Positions 22,303 through 36,269 of a stretch of 64,000 nt of DNA are shown here, one piece after another. The position numbers and the translations under genes are program-made. Source of the stretch: Siphonodentalium dalli (lineage: Eukaryota; Mollusca; Scaphopoda; Gadilida; Siphonodentaliidae). Each line of letters opens with the position of its first letter. Position 1 is the stretch's first letter. The notes beneath the pieces are model-generated. The model did not search any database. It saw nothing but the letters and a program-made list of their open reading frames with translations, and was not told the origin of the DNA. Where the stretch lies: NCBI GenBank assembly GCA_032622095.1, contig CP136067.1, positions 77,962,705 through 78,026,704 of the forward strand, given 5' to 3'.

Positions 22303-25140
22303 ACTACTTAATTAATTTGAAGATATTACTTCGTTCTCGGTAAGTATGGGGAAAATACCCCGCGTTAAGAATGTTTAAAAAAGGCATTAATACTATATAC
22401 AGACGGAACAGGAACGCTCACTCCAAATAGTATAATTATGCAAGATTTGCTGAAATAAGCCCATATTTTTTCCCCAACTACGCTCTATATGAGCATAGTT
22501 TTCACACACAATGTTTGTGTGTTATCAGGAACTCTCACAGGGGTCCGTGAACGTTAATTTTATTTTTTTTTATATCTTGGGAAGGTTCACATGTCCCCAT
22601 TTCGAGGATATCACACCAAGTTTGGAGAAAATGGTGTGAAAAGCACTTTTTTTTCCAAATTATAAACTTTTTGACAGCTCAACCCCTTCCTTGGATGTCA
22701 TTCTTCAAGACTACGTTAATAAAATATGATACATTGTAATGAATATATTACTTAACTAATTTATATTGACTATAATGCTACAATGCTTGTTGAAATATCT
22801 CATGTACATAGTGTAGATATGTTTGTGTATGCTCCACCTTTGTACGTAGTGTAGATATGTTTGTGTATGCTCCACCTTGAATGGTTGCTTTACGCATTAA
22901 ACAATTCAATTCAAGTAAAATACACATTGTGATTAATTGTTTCCGTTTCGTCTGTTTTTAATACTGTCGATAAAGAGATGCGAAACCGAAATTAGCTGAT
23001 TTGCGCCAATCGCATTACAAACTGAAGAGTGAATCGTGACGTTCCATTGTTTATAGATATATGGTGCAACATATAGCAATTAGATACTTTCCGTGTGTAC
23101 AATGATTCGCTACGCTTACATATCAATTCATTTCAAGTCAATTCAGTTTATTCTGATCGTCAATATTAGACATTACATGCAGATGAATAGGCACATATAT
23201 ACAATATATGTATAGTTGCACTTTTTTCACTTCGCCAGTCGGGTTGGAATTAAGCCCCATGCGGACCTAAATATTGCAAGGACCTTCTTAATAAACACTG
23301 ACAGATTTTTTACTGTGTTCTGGTTTCGGGAAATAAAAAGAGCGGCTAGTTTCTAAGCGACAGGTCTATGTTATGGTTTCATGTATTGTATTCTAAATTA
23401 ATTTCAGTAACATGTGATATTCATGGCCGATTTGAAGATTACAGAGTGTGCACATTCGGTCGGAATAATCCGTATTTGTCCAAGGCACCGTGTTATTTTT
23501 ATAGAAAGTTTGTGGTTTCTTGTCCGGAAAGCCATCATATATATATAGTTAACTGTTTTGTTGTCATCTATATATAGGAATAGGTAATTTTCTCTTTCAA
23601 AGTTTGGCTTTATAATCCGGTAAAATATTTGAATGGGAAGATGAGATGAACTCCACCCTTTGCCATGTAGACGTCAAATAAACATTGTTAATCACTGGAA
23701 TCCTTTAATTCGCATGGTTTTGAACGTCTCGCAAAGCCATTTTGCTGTGGGGATTACAAACTTTTCCAAAAAAAAAAAACCCCAAAAAAAACCATCCTTG
23801 GATGTAAAATACATTTTGAGTTGAACTGGACAATTTCTTGTATACTTTGATAAACTAGTTAATGACATACAACAGTGCGAAACTAATCTGCTGAAGAATA
23901 TTAAAGGTGAATGGCTCGGCGATCGATGTCAATATAGACTAATTAAATAGAAAGTTGTGTATATATGAACATTCATTCCCAAACGTGAACGGTCAGTGGT
24001 GGCACAATATCGGTGTGGTATTATCCCATTACGCATCGAGACTGGTATATAGATGATAAGGCGAGGACTTGAGTAATAGGATTTGCAAGTTCTGCATCAA
24101 GAACTCGGTAGATGGTGAAACTCATCGTATATGTTCTAGTGTGATGCATATGCAGAATTAGGAGCACACTTTCACTCGAATATATATAACTTTTAGAATC
24201 AGTGGTATAAAAATGGATATAGAGTGACCTATATCGGTTCTATGGGCTGGGTGTATTTACCATTACTGTAATTCACATTTATTATATATGTACATATATC
24301 ACTATAATAAATAAATATCTATCTCTATCTACACCCATCATGGTGTAAACTGTGTTTCAAAATGGAAGATGATGGATACTTTGACACGGAGATCGACTTG
24401 GTGAAAAGAATGAAACCAGAATATTTCATTGCTAGAAATAGAGTTTCTGTTGGGTCCATAAATTGCGAGTTGATGGACGAGGAAATTAACGTTTTAAACA
24501 GAATTATAATATTTTTAATTTGGGATTAGAATTTTTCAAACTTCTTTTGCTGTAGCAAATTGTATGTTCTTGTGTTCTTGGAGACTATACTCTGAAAGGA
24601 GGGGGTATCATTTTGAGAGAAAAAAGTGTATATGAACCCATTTGCCCAGACTTCGTGTGATTTCCTCTAAATGGGGACCTGTGGCCCTTCTTATAATATA
24701 TAATAAAACTAAAAAGTTCCCGGTCCACTGTGTGTACTCGGCTCAGTTTGATATCCCGTTACTTTTAGAACCAAGGCATGTTCGATGCAGATCAGCCTAC
24801 CATTTGCGTTTCAAAAATAACTTGCTGGTGGAAATTTACATCATATCCTGATAATGTTGATAAATTAAGAAACAACTTGACCAAACATAACTACTAACTT
24901 ATGTTTTGGTGAGGTCGTAATAATCAATTCGTGAAGATAAGACTACATATATGTTTTGGCTGACAAGACAACAATACACAGTAGCAATATTGATGCGAAA
25001 CGAACATAATTCGTTTACGGTGAACAATAATGTCTTTGTTGACATTTGTTGGACATAAATCCGTCACTTTACAAAACAAGCATTGCACTGAGAATGTTCA
25101 AGTATTGAGCACGGAAAAATATGAGATTATACTTAAGATG
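22303..25140. other. Intergenic with minor repeats, no gene seen
   Basis: Contains a two-copy 38-bp direct repeat (22804-22879, GTGTAGATATGTTTGTGTAT), two short segments reading CAATTCAATTCAAGT or similar (22903 and 23125) that could be retroposon tails, and an A-rich run at 23769-23791. The short frame at 24362-24529 is listed separately. Confidence 0.5.
24362..24529 (+). CDS. Short hypothetical ORF, 55 residues
   Basis: The frame begins MEDDGYFDTEIDLVKRM and ends FLIWD. The first 45 residues have a protein-like balance of acidic, basic and hydrophobic residues, unlike the AT-rich chance frames nearby, while the end turns into an Ile/Phe run typical of noncoding DNA. It may be an exon fragment or a transposon-derived frame. 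I recognise no domain, and there is no clear splice site at its end. Confidence 0.2.
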   Translation: MEDDGYFDTEIDLVKRMKPEYFIARNRVSVGSINCELMDEEINVLNRIIIFLIWD

Positions 25141-25189
25141 GTGAAGATTTTCAGATTATGTTCTAGTGTCTGGTGATATTTATAACTGT

Positions 25190-25540
25190 TGCGAGAGGCG
25201 CTGGAGAGAATTCGTGAATTATTTCTTCTGTCTCAGAGCCAAGAAATAAAATTGTTTTCCCGATAGAAACGAGCGAGAGAGAATCCCCGCTGGCTAGAGC
25301 GAGAACGGCAGCGCTAAATCGAATTGATTTTTTATTGGTTGGAATTCTCTCGCCAGCTCTGATCGCTCCGCCATTTGTAATAAAGATTGACACACTACAC
25401 ATAGCGGGTCATTGTACTATCGCCCAACGAGCAATCTGATTGGTCGAAAACACGCAGTAAAACATTAAACCAAAAGGAAACGTCTGACATGAGGCTTCGG
25501 TGGTTAGGACATTGCTGCCAAGATTTACGATTCCAGGTAC
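25190..25540 (+). promoter_or_regulatory. Candidate promoter and noncoding first exon
   Basis: A GC-richer block with CCAAT-type boxes (ATTGGTTGG near 25335, GATTGGTCG near 25438) and a GAGCGAGAGAGAATC / GAATTCTCTCGCC imperfect inverted pair. It is followed by TTCCAG|GTACGT near 25530-25540, a good splice-donor sequence. No long frame precedes the donor. It could start a Hox-cluster noncoding RNA or an alternative leader. A minus-strand frame at 25163-25402 is open for 79 codons but has no recognisable domain. Confidence 0.2.
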
Positions 25541-28182
25541 GTTTATGTGTTACATGCCTTACAATAAACGCTAGCTATACACACGGACATAAAATAACGC
25601 ATATCGACATTAGTTTGTGACCAGTTATTATCCCATTCTGTGTTCAGCCTATTTACCAGCGCGGTATTATTTTGAGAATTGTACTTTATTTAAATAGGAC
25701 ATGAAGCGTACAATATATGATTCGCTATTGGATTTTATCATAGGAGTATCGCATGACATCCGAACGATATTTGTCAATGGATAAAGTGGTAAAGTTATGT
25801 TACATTGCTTCTGTTATATCTCTTTTTCTAATTCGCGTGGTTTTATAAATATAGTTTTAACGATTTGCTCCCGCATGCGTGATAGGTGCGTGATTGTTTG
25901 AATAAGTTCATATTTATAAGCTGCATATGCAAAATATTCCTGTGTATTCCCCACAGCCAAGTGGGCTATATTCCCGATCGGAAGGTGCATGCTGTAACTA
26001 AATTGCATACAGTTCATTTCTAGAAAATATAGCAATGTTGCAAACTTAGAAAAGACGCAAAAATGTATATCTTCACAATTTTACATTCGTATAGCTTTTT
26101 TTTTTATCGTGTGACTAAGTTATTATCAATGTGGTATTCAGTATATATTGCTTCTTGTATCGAGCAAGATAAATAATGCGTATGGCTGCTAAATTTGGTA
26201 AACCATTGCAATTGCCTGTACATTAATTATATATATGTTGTGCTCGTCCTATTTTAGATATTTTTGACAAGGTGTTCGCGTGAAGTACTACAATTTGATT
26301 ATATAGGCACTAAACGCAATTTATCTTGTATCAATTTACATTTGGCAGCGTACGGTAAATTAAACGTGAATAAATTTGTATATACTTCAAAACAATAAAT
26401 AATTGATTCGGTACTTTGCGCGTAATTTCTCATAAAAGCATAACATTCTTAAGTTTAATTGATCGTTACTAGTTAAGTTTTATGAGACAATGGGTTGAGA
26501 CGAAAGCAAATATAGACAAGAATGAATTTGTGCGATTTTCCAAAAAAAAATGTATTACTGCTTTAATTTCTTTATTATTTGTCTATTTTTGTGGAACATA
26601 TAGTTCAAATTAAAACAATAGTATCAGACAATATTATACAAAAAATAGCGCCTATATAGAGTTCACCCCCATAAACATTTACATGTCATGTGTGGCCATG
26701 ATAATTATTATCCGTGAGGAAAGAGATTGCCATTCAACATATTTAATTTTTTGTTAAACGGTTGGGAGGACTTACATACAAAATATGGACACATTATATC
26801 GGTGATGGCTAATTCTAGTCTCAAACACATATATAGAACCTTTAGTTCGAAGACAGCTGGGATTCGGCAAATAAGAATGTATGTTTCTTGTTTTAGTATT
26901 TGTGTAACAAACAAAAACATAATGTTGGAAATATTCGGTTGCGTTGCCATTATATACACTCGGCCATAAATTGAGTTGATTTTGCAGTATTTTGAAAATT
27001 ATTTGTTTGTAAACATGTACTGATGACGAAATAAGTCTATAAATATGTGTAATTCAAATCATCTACAAAACCTATACGCACACAATCTAGAGTGTCAAGA
27101 CTAACTTTGAAACATTCCCTAATCACGTGTCTATGTGGACAACGGGCCAGTTGTTACACCAAAACTCCCTCAAAAAAGAAAACACACAAAAACAGCTAGG
27201 TTCCTTTCGCTAGCCACGCATAAAGAATCCAGTCGGTGGGCCACATACTAAAGCCGCTTTTTGTGCCCCTCAAAATCATTTTTTCATTGGCCTTGTCACA
27301 TAAAACAACCGTACAAAACACAAACTGAATGCTTATTATGATAATACTGTTGATGTTTGAAATCGGCGCATCACTTTCAATAACTAATAGTATTATATTA
27401 AAATCAATGGTCGTAAACTATCTTCTTTTTTCATAAAGTCGGCAACATGAATAGAAAACATACGAACACGTGCAGATGTGGGAACGTTTTGGGCCTATTT
27501 TGCGGTCGTAAATTATAAAACAAATTCTTAATCCAGTAAGACCTATCAGTGTGGTAAAAGCAAGGGAAAATCGTCTGAACGTTCTTGCGTGAATGACAAC
27601 ATATATACGGTAATCATGGATGTAAATGAAAGGAAAGTTAGAAACATGGATGACTGCTCAAAACCCATGCGTGAAATATCGGTCAATACATAATAACATA
27701 TATATGTCCGTCTAGACCACCAGATTGAGTTCCATTCTATACAACTGGGAATGTATTACCGTGCGGCTGAATTCCAATTCAAACGAACTCGCGACCTACC
27801 GTTCCACTTTGAAGAATCGTCCCTTACGTGATTGTGAACTTCCGTATTCACAGTCTGCAAATATACACTCATAGCAGTGAACACAATTTGTTTATGAAGG
27901 GTTTTCAGACTCAGTATTGTGACAAAAAAAAATTATAATAAAAAAGGATATACGTATAATGACAAGAATACAATTTCTCAATGTTTGAAATAAAATAGAA
28001 TAGAATCGACGAATTCCATTTCTTTCTTAAATGCGAAAAACTCACAGACAACGGGAAAATAATGGGCTCCCGAATATAGTATATTTAAAAATATTAATAC
28101 ACAAGACCAAACGCTCTCAAACTGAACGCCATCTTCAACTGTAAAAAATCGGAAAACGCTTGATATAGATTCCTCAATGTTG
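25541..28182. other. Intergenic, no gene seen
   Basis: AT-rich unique DNA. The open frames (83 codons at most) have no recognisable motifs and overlap on opposite strands. Confidence 0.6.
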
Positions 28183-28245
28183 AATCTTGTGATAATAGGA
28201 TATAATCTTGTGATAATAGGATATAATCTTGTGATAATAGGATAT
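28183..28245. repeat. Three tandem copies of a 21-bp unit
   Basis: AATCTTGTGATAATAGGATAT occurs three times in a row (28183, 28204, 28225). Confidence 0.95.
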
Positions 28246-29564
28246 CATTATGACAGGCACTCATGTGGAATTTTACCCAGAAAATCCAATGCAATCTTCC
28301 GTCTGAATATTGCTTATTAGTCATTATAACAATGACTGTGGGCGAAACAATTCTCATATTGGTCAAGTTCCTCTTGAATAAAAAGAAAACAATTATATAC
28401 ATAATTATACTTTTATAAGAGAGCAATGCATGGACGCGACAAGTTACAACATCATAAAAACAAACATCTTCATTGTTCGATTTTAGTCGCGTTCCGGGGT
28501 ACAATATTCAATTCAATTATTTAATTTATCATTACCAATACAATGGCATTTTGAGAATTACAGAATATTGCATACATACATGAAATTATCATTATACGGA
28601 CTTTGTATTAAGGGACACAAGGCATTCACAGTTGGTGCATGTGAAATAAAAATAAATTGTATCAATGTCTGTAAAACAACTATCATCAACAAGTACATGT
28701 GGAAATAAATCAACTTTTAATAATAACAACTCTCCAACAACGAGACTTATCATATTTAAACCATTGTTATTTAAATATCAATGTTACAGAGGAATTACCA
28801 ATTAAAGTCCAATATGATACAAAAGTTCAATCAAAACCTGACGGTAAACATTGAAGAAGGTCAAGGCATTGAAAACTATTCTGATGATCATATTTTTACA
28901 AAACAATATTTTAACTTAATATACACGATTAGCGATGTTTGTTGACAACTCACAGTAACAGTTTTCTTTACATATCACAATTGCTTCAACACGCGAAATT
29001 TTGTTAGTTGAGACCTATGTATCAATATAACATTAATTAAAATATAAGAACAAAGTTTATTTATATTTCTCCATTTTCTTCTTATAGTGGTCATGTTTTT
29101 ACGTACTTGTACATTGACCACTATATGCAAGTGCCATGTCCATTTGAGCGACTTATTGAAGTTATAAACCGAATTTATATATACTATATAGTCTTATCGG
29201 AGTGATCGGGAATTTTTAGCTGCTTTCAACACATATGTTAGACAAACGCTCTCCATTGTCACAGTCATGTTGGTGAATATGGGACCCGTGTCCTCTGAGG
29301 CGATCACTTCAAGAGGTCTTTGCGCGCCATGTATACTCAGTGAGTATCGACCAATTCCTATTATTATAAAACGCATAGAACATCTTTCCTCGGACAGAAA
29401 CCAAGGGCCCCCTGTGAATAATATCAGAGTATTTCGTGGTGCTTTTTCTATATGGTAAAAATAAAAGAGCGTGTGTATCAGTGTGTGAAGAAATTTAACT
29501 AATAAGCAGCTAAATTTCGAAGACTTCATAGTCTTCCCATGCAACATATCTTCGTGCAAATAGG
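28246..29564. other. Intergenic, no gene seen
   Basis: Unique AT-rich DNA. The minus-strand frame at 29194-29559 (121 codons) and the overlapping plus frame at 29267-29458 have no recognisable domain. A segment near 28505-28580 (ATTCAATTCAATTATTT) may be a decayed retroposon tail. Confidence 0.5.
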
Positions 29565-29710
29565 TTCATATTGGACCTAAATATTAAAATAGGTTCATAT
29601 TGCACCTAAATATTAATATAGGTTCATATTGGACTTATTGGATTGCGCTCTTCGTTTGAATAGCGCGGAACGCAGTGAAAATACATTATAAAGAGCGTGA
29701 ATCTGGTAAG
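29565..29710. repeat. Dispersed repeat family C, copy 1
   Basis: ATAGGTTCATATTG(G/C)AC(C/T) occurs three times in tandem, followed after a spacer by TTGAATAGCGCGGAACG and ACATTATAAAGAGCGTG. The same order, with substitutions, is seen at 44063-44220. Confidence 0.6.
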
Positions 29711-30419
29711 TTGTGTCGTTGAAAAAAAGGTAGATTAAATAATGGCAATTTTGGCTTGTTTCGTATGGAAATAGTCCCACATTGGACTATTTTAAAAACC
29801 GCGTTTTATGTCCATACATATCTTATTTTCCCGAGACAAGACTGTATCAGAGCTAGTGTATACACGATGTGGATCTGTGTGTGTTAGTATTTTCGACATA
29901 TTTAGGTAATCGGAACGTGACTGAAATGAGAAATTAGTGTTTTATTGTTGCACGCCTGAATACCACGAGTCATTTTAATATATGCTTGCAACGTTCCGGA
30001 TAGCCGTGAAGCCAATGATCTTTATTTTACTGTATCAGGAAGACCAGTAACTGCATGGCACTTCACGCTCTTTATAGTCATATTCTATATGGAAGCCATT
30101 TTTTTTGTTGTTTACAAAATTCTGTAATATTTGGAGTCCCAAGAACACAAAAACAGAGGCTGAATAATGTGTATGTTATAAGTTAGTGTAATATATGCTC
30201 GGGTATAATATTATGTTGTGTCAATGCAAACAAATGGCAAACACACAAAGCTTCATATATATATAGGCAAATTATTTAACCGACAATTGCTCTTGTGAAA
30301 TGAATGTTCGGCCGCAGATTGCAATTAATCGAATTTGTATAGTAGATGTATTTTGGAGCAACCCATAACATTTGTCAGTTTTTAACACGAATACACACCG
30401 CGAATTCGATGACTGCATG

Positions 30420-31110
30420 CATATAAACATTATGAATGTTGTTTCACATCCTCCGGCAAAATACTCTCACGCACACGCTGGTATAAGCCCGTTCGATTTC
30501 AACAATAAAACAGCATGATGTCTCAATAAAAAGCTGGGCATTTTAAAGGCTCCATGCAGGGAAGGGTGATGTATTTACTGCGTCACAGCTGTAAGTGGGC
30601 GGGGATATTACCTATCATTTTAATCTTTATTGGGCGCTTGTTTGCATAGACAATGAAAAATTAGAATCCTTACGACGAAACAATGAAATCAGCTCAGCTC
30701 CAACAGATACCATAAATTCTCGACCGTCGTCACGTGGGACGAGATGATGAACGTGACCGCGATAATTAACCTCCGGACATTCCACGGCACATGATAAATG
30801 TTGTGCCCTGACGGCGAATACGGGCCTCACCTGGGAGATGTTTGATGGGTAGCTTGAGAGAAGGATTGGACATAACACATTAAGTTTACTTGGCCATGCA
30901 TGCATGTGGACTAACGGCGCATATTTTCCACGAATGGCAGATGATGGAAGACATCAGATATTTTCCGACATGGGAGATGTACGAACTGCAGGGGCGCGAA
31001 CAGAATGTTTTGGTTTGGGGTGTCCATCTCCCGAGTTTTATACTCCACACTCTTCTCTGATAATCCAGTGTTGTATTTCGGAAAATCAGTTTGCGACACA
31101 ATGAGTTTGA
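30420..31110. promoter_or_regulatory. Complex repeat-free block, candidate Hox-cluster regulatory element
   Basis: About 690 bp of high-complexity, CpG-rich sequence unlike its surroundings. It contains CCATAAATTC (near 30710), GATAATTAACC (near 30761), GTCACGTGGG (near 30729), CAGCTG and several TTTATT motifs. Three overlapping frames on both strands between 30886 and 31104 stay open, reflecting low stop density rather than recognisable protein. A Hox enhancer or noncoding-RNA promoter is the most natural guess, but it is untested. Confidence 0.25.
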
Positions 31111-34100
31111 CGAGTTTTTGTTTTATTTAGTTGTATTTGTTTTTGTTCATTGCGTTCTTTATGTTCTCAAAGTATGGATATCGCGGATGAAATGTCCCCA
31201 ATTCGTCAGCAGACAACCGATATAATTACCCGCCGCACACATAGCTGCCATACCATAATCAACATCATGTATACGAGTACTTGGGAATGATATGCAGAAC
31301 ACAATTTAAAGAGAGCAATACAGAAGGTGCTCATATATAGGCACGGTATATAAATCGTGCAAACATTGTCAAGTTAAGTTAATTTTGTAAGTTTATAGCA
31401 ATTATCACGAAATATTTCCTGCCATACTTCGCTCGGTATAATAGTTGTAGTGTTGATAGCTGAATACGTTGCGTGAACAGTTTCATGGGTTCTTGTCAAT
31501 AGCAAATATCTCTCATTAGAAACCAGTCTATTTATTTAAAAATTGCCTTTAGAGAAGCCTCTTAATGATAATTATAATTGTATATATTTGTGGAATGCAG
31601 CTGAATTATCTCATTGCATGGTCAAAATTTCAAACTGAAAATCAAAAGGACATTTGGGGGAAACAATGAAGAATAAAACAGATATATGTAGTCATATTAA
31701 TGTATATATATATATATATATATATTGGAGGGGTCCCATATTTATTGTACATATTGTATATAAAGTATTGCATATGTGTTATACATGTTAAACCTTATAT
31801 AACTGGTGTCTTTTGCAATAAATCGAATATAAAATATACAATTAAGATAATCAGGCTAACAGGACTTGTGACAAAACACGTACCGTTTATCATAAAGGGT
31901 CCGAACAATACACAACTTTTCGAAAATAATAGGTTCCTTTGGTAGAGGGTGTATATATGTAGTTTCTCCAAAATATGACCCATGTGTAAGACTATTTTTC
32001 AACAGTGAGTACACCTGAAGCTCATCTTATTATCATTTGAGTCGGTAGATTTCCCATTCATATGTATTATGGATTATTGTTTATCACAGTGAAATTTACC
32101 CATGTGTGCATCGGTTCATCCATGCGAATCTTGATCGATTTGTTCACCTGCTACGGTGTAATCAATAAAAAAGAACCGATCGTGCAGATGTACGTATATA
32201 TGCCACGATGGACTTTGTTTTCCAACGTGTCCCCACCTATCGCATATATATTTTTTATCACGGACATGCGAAGCAATGACCAACTCATACTCAACCAGTC
32301 CATTCAGATATATATGGAAAAAACAAACAATGAGAACATATTGAATGACTAAGCAGTCTGTACATATATTTACATGTATATCATATTCTACGCTCAAACA
32401 GGAATGTTTCCGCTCTAGATCTAAACTACGGCCTTTCGTTTCTCTTCGGGGATTATTCCCTATTATGGCGCATGCATTCAGATATACTATCAGTATCTTC
32501 GCGCAAAATGAGGATGACAATGAACCTATATCGAGTTTATTATTTGCCCATGTGGACTCATTTCGTAAAGAAGTCGGTTAAACGTGTCATAATTTTAGAC
32601 GTGTTCTTTTACTAGCTCGAGTGAAACTTTAATAAATTCGATACTACCATAATGATTATGCAGGTTAAATGATTGTGGACCTCAACGTTGTAGGTCGCTG
32701 ATGTACTCAATATATAAAAAGTACACATCACCCGAAGTATAGTGAGGATAGTTTAGATCCGACCACTATATATAACGTCGGTATATACTGCATCTGTTTT
32801 ATACCACGAAACATTGCGCCAAGCTCGTCCGAGCTTCTCACAACAGATCCTAAACCCCAGCAAACTTATTCCACCGCTAAACACTTCACAGCCGACGCTC
32901 TCTTATCGCTTTGAAGTTTTTGGCTATCATTACTAAAAATTCAAAACAGCAGTATCCTAAGAAACATAAATCAAAATGCCAAAGATTTTTTCTCAGAGCA
33001 CTAGTGTATACATAAGTTAGGATATGACCAGATCTCTTCGCGTAATATATATAGTTACATTGCCAAAGCTTGAGCCGACCTCGGGGTCTGTGCACGCTTA
33101 ACGAAGGCTTTATATCGGCAGTGACTTGAGTAATGAATGTAAGTACGCAGCACTCCAGTTCGTTATGCGTCCTTACCATGCGAAGAGCAACCCTTCTGTA
33201 ATGCGCACATGGTTCCAATATATAACATTCGGCACGTTTATGCGACCAATTCAACGTGTTTCTAGTTATTTGCCAAACTTTAGTGTCTGTTGTTTCGGAG
33301 GCATAAGTATTATCTGGATGTTTGGACAATAATGTCAGTGTTACTGTTTTTCAAAATTGGCAGGCAATGAAGTGCCTTCATTGCGAGTATTTATAGCTCC
33401 AATGCGATAATCTCATATCCCAATGTTGTTCTGTTGGAAGCGAACAAAGCAGGAATTATGTAAACATATACTGGAAATACAAGCTTTCAGCATTGGACGC
33501 TAAAATGGCAATCTATTTTATATGCGTCCATGTGTTCGGTATACATGACGGCGTTCGCACAGGAACACAGAAGAGTGTAGATCCTTAGTTTTCAATAAGC
33601 TGGCGTTCAAGCATTCAAGCACTGAACACATGTGGCATTCGAAACAGTTCAGTATACATTGGTACGTTTATAACGTATATGCAGCAGCAATGGTGTATAT
33701 ATGTATCTTCAATGAGACTAAGTTATTCATCTTCGAACAGTATTTTCCGAGTTAAAACACACGTTAATCATATATATATAGTTTACAGTTGTGCGCAACT
33801 CTACGCACACGAATAAGGTGTGTATAAACCCTAATAATTATAATATATTGCTCAACAACCTTCGAATATAAACGGTTCTGTGCGCAAATAAATGCGTTCT
33901 TTGTTTAATTATAATCATAGCGAATGAGCGGCCATGCCCTTCTGCATGGTATACGTGATTATCGCCAACAAAGTTCGCAATGCCCTTTGACAGTGAACGT
34001 CCACCCTATATATGCATCACGTTCATTGACATTTTTGTAGGCGTCCATCACTGTCGGGGTAATCTACAATCCTTACTCAAGTAAACGTGTTTAACTAATC

Positions 34101-35990
34101 GCCTCCGCAGTATATGCTACTTGTAATTATGAGCCAGAGTTTTTCTTCAGTGACAATTACATGTTACTGGTGTCAAGGAGATAGTTATAGCATATATAGC
34201 GTATAGAAATTTGACAAACTAAGGTATAACGCCAGGTGTCTACGGTGGAAACTCACGACGAATGGCAGGACGCCAAGTGCATTTGGAATCACATGATATT
34301 AAATTTGTATACAATTGAATTTATAATGGTTCGAATGGTTAAAGACATATTATGGACTTGTATGTATACGTGTGCGTGTAACTGATAAGTTAGTATGCAG
34401 GTATACTATATGCCAACTGGAGGAATGTAGCATTCTACTGACATGACCGAAAATATAAAGCAAATCGGGACTCATCTATAGCGGCGACAACTAACGAAAA
34501 CGATTTCGGCATTGATAGTCACTGCATTGAATTAATATATAAGACTGACTGTGTGTGTAGTCAATTTGGATATAATATTTGCAAAAATAACTATACTTTG
34601 AGCAAGATTTTTATTCTCCATTTCTATTTTATCACCCTGCCGGAGTGTTTCGCATCACTTTAACATTAAGGATAATCGGCATGTCTTCGTGTCGGAGTGC
34701 ATCTTTAACCCGGATGCAAGTTCGGGATTTACATATCCTAGTATATGCTTATGCATGTATTAACAGTGTGAGATCAAGGTGGAAGAGGGGATAAGAAGAA
34801 TGAGAGGTCCACGTATCATGCGCAATATGCATATAGTGAACTGTCTAAGTACAACATAATCTAGTCTAAACATCATGCTGTATTTTTCTTGAAATAAAAA
34901 TGTGGGTGTACATGCACATTACACGATGTTATTGTTATTTCCGTCTGATACGAGAATAATAATTATCTTCCGATTTAATCGGGATCTGAATCCTGGTCAA
35001 AATACATCAATAGTCCAAACACTTTCAAATCAGTATGCACATCAGAGTCCATACAGGATAGATAGTATAATGTAAGTTCAAAAACACAAGTCAAAATCCC
35101 CAGCTCAGATGCAAATTGCAAACTTCCGATATGTGCTTATTCCCTGGCCTTTAACTCTACAGCTACAGGCCATACGGTTTATTGTAAATTTATAAAGATT
35201 TATTGTACAGTTTAACTTGTATAGTTTCTATGTTAACTACTTTCTGCATTACTTTAAAAGAACATGAAATCTGATTGATGCATTTCTCAACATATTGTTT
35301 GTTCTGAAACCTGAGATGCGTCGTGGTAAAAGAAATCTTCGAATTTTTGCAGCAGGTTGTCCCCTGTCACTTTAAGAATTTTCGCAACTATGATGGGGAG
35401 AAATATTCACAGAATGACGGGGGACAATCTGTTTCTAATTATTCGTCTGCATTAAACTATATTATATCTAGAAACTCGCATATTTATATGAGAATTTATA
35501 ATATATCAGATCACATCAATAATTCATGTTTTGTTTTCAATTTGGCCTTAGGTCCCTTTGGACGATTGAAAAACGAATCATTTTTGGCTTGAAACTTATG
35601 GTTTCTCACATGATAAACTATTTAGCTGTAATTCACTCAAGCTTAATACAACCACAATAATTACAACATGCAATAGCAACAATCTATGGTGTGTCTGGAA
35701 GCTGTAAAATAACTGGATCATTTTGTTATCATCTATATTATGTCGTAGATTGTATATATATATATATGACCTTACGAGTCAGTGCTATTTTTCCGTACCA
35801 TATAAAAGTATCTGTATATCTGTGCTACCTTATTAGTATCCATACATACATGGCTGATGCACTTATATTGTATTATAAAGATAACCATATATATATTCTA
35901 TTGTACATATAGTTAGGAAGTCTTCCAATAGATGATTTTTTCGGACTCAAATCGCTTAGAAATTATCGAACAATTTAACATATTCGATAA
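31111..35990. other. Intergenic, no gene seen
   Basis: About 4.9 kb of AT-rich unique DNA with (AT)n runs at 31703-31727 and 35755-35767. The longest frames (134 codons at 32116-32520 and 147 codons at 32886-33329, both minus) have no recognisable domain, and each overlaps open frames on the other strand. Confidence 0.55.
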
Positions 35991-36100
35991 CACCATAAGC
36001 TGGTAAAATGTGTTCAATCCATTAAACTGATCAGTACAGTTTAATATTAGAGTGTATTGATCAGTTTAACGGATTGAACACGTTCTACCAGCTTATGGTG
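35991..36100. repeat. 110-bp palindrome
   Basis: The arms CACCATAAGCTGG...TGATCA (35991-36033) and TGATCAGTTTAAC...CTTATGGTG (36058-36100) are 43 bp each with about three mismatches, around a 24-bp loop. Confidence 0.85.
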
Positions 36101-36269
36101 GTGATCATAACATTGTAAGACTTCTCTAACCAGATAGTGTTAGTAACCGCCGGCTTTATGTATTGTCATTATATTTTTACGTAATTTTTATTTTTACGAT
36201 GTTCCCTATTTTCGTTAATAAAGATTTATGTCACAGGCTGTTTCAATCAATCTATATGCATCTGTGGTT

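Noticed and set aside
28094-28504. 136-codon minus frame
   Set aside because: Contains the 21-bp tandem repeat (translated as repeats of LLSQDYI) and Phe/Ile runs. It looks like a chance frame.
32886-33329. 147-codon minus frame
   Set aside because: No recognisable motif, and the opposite strand is open over the same segment.
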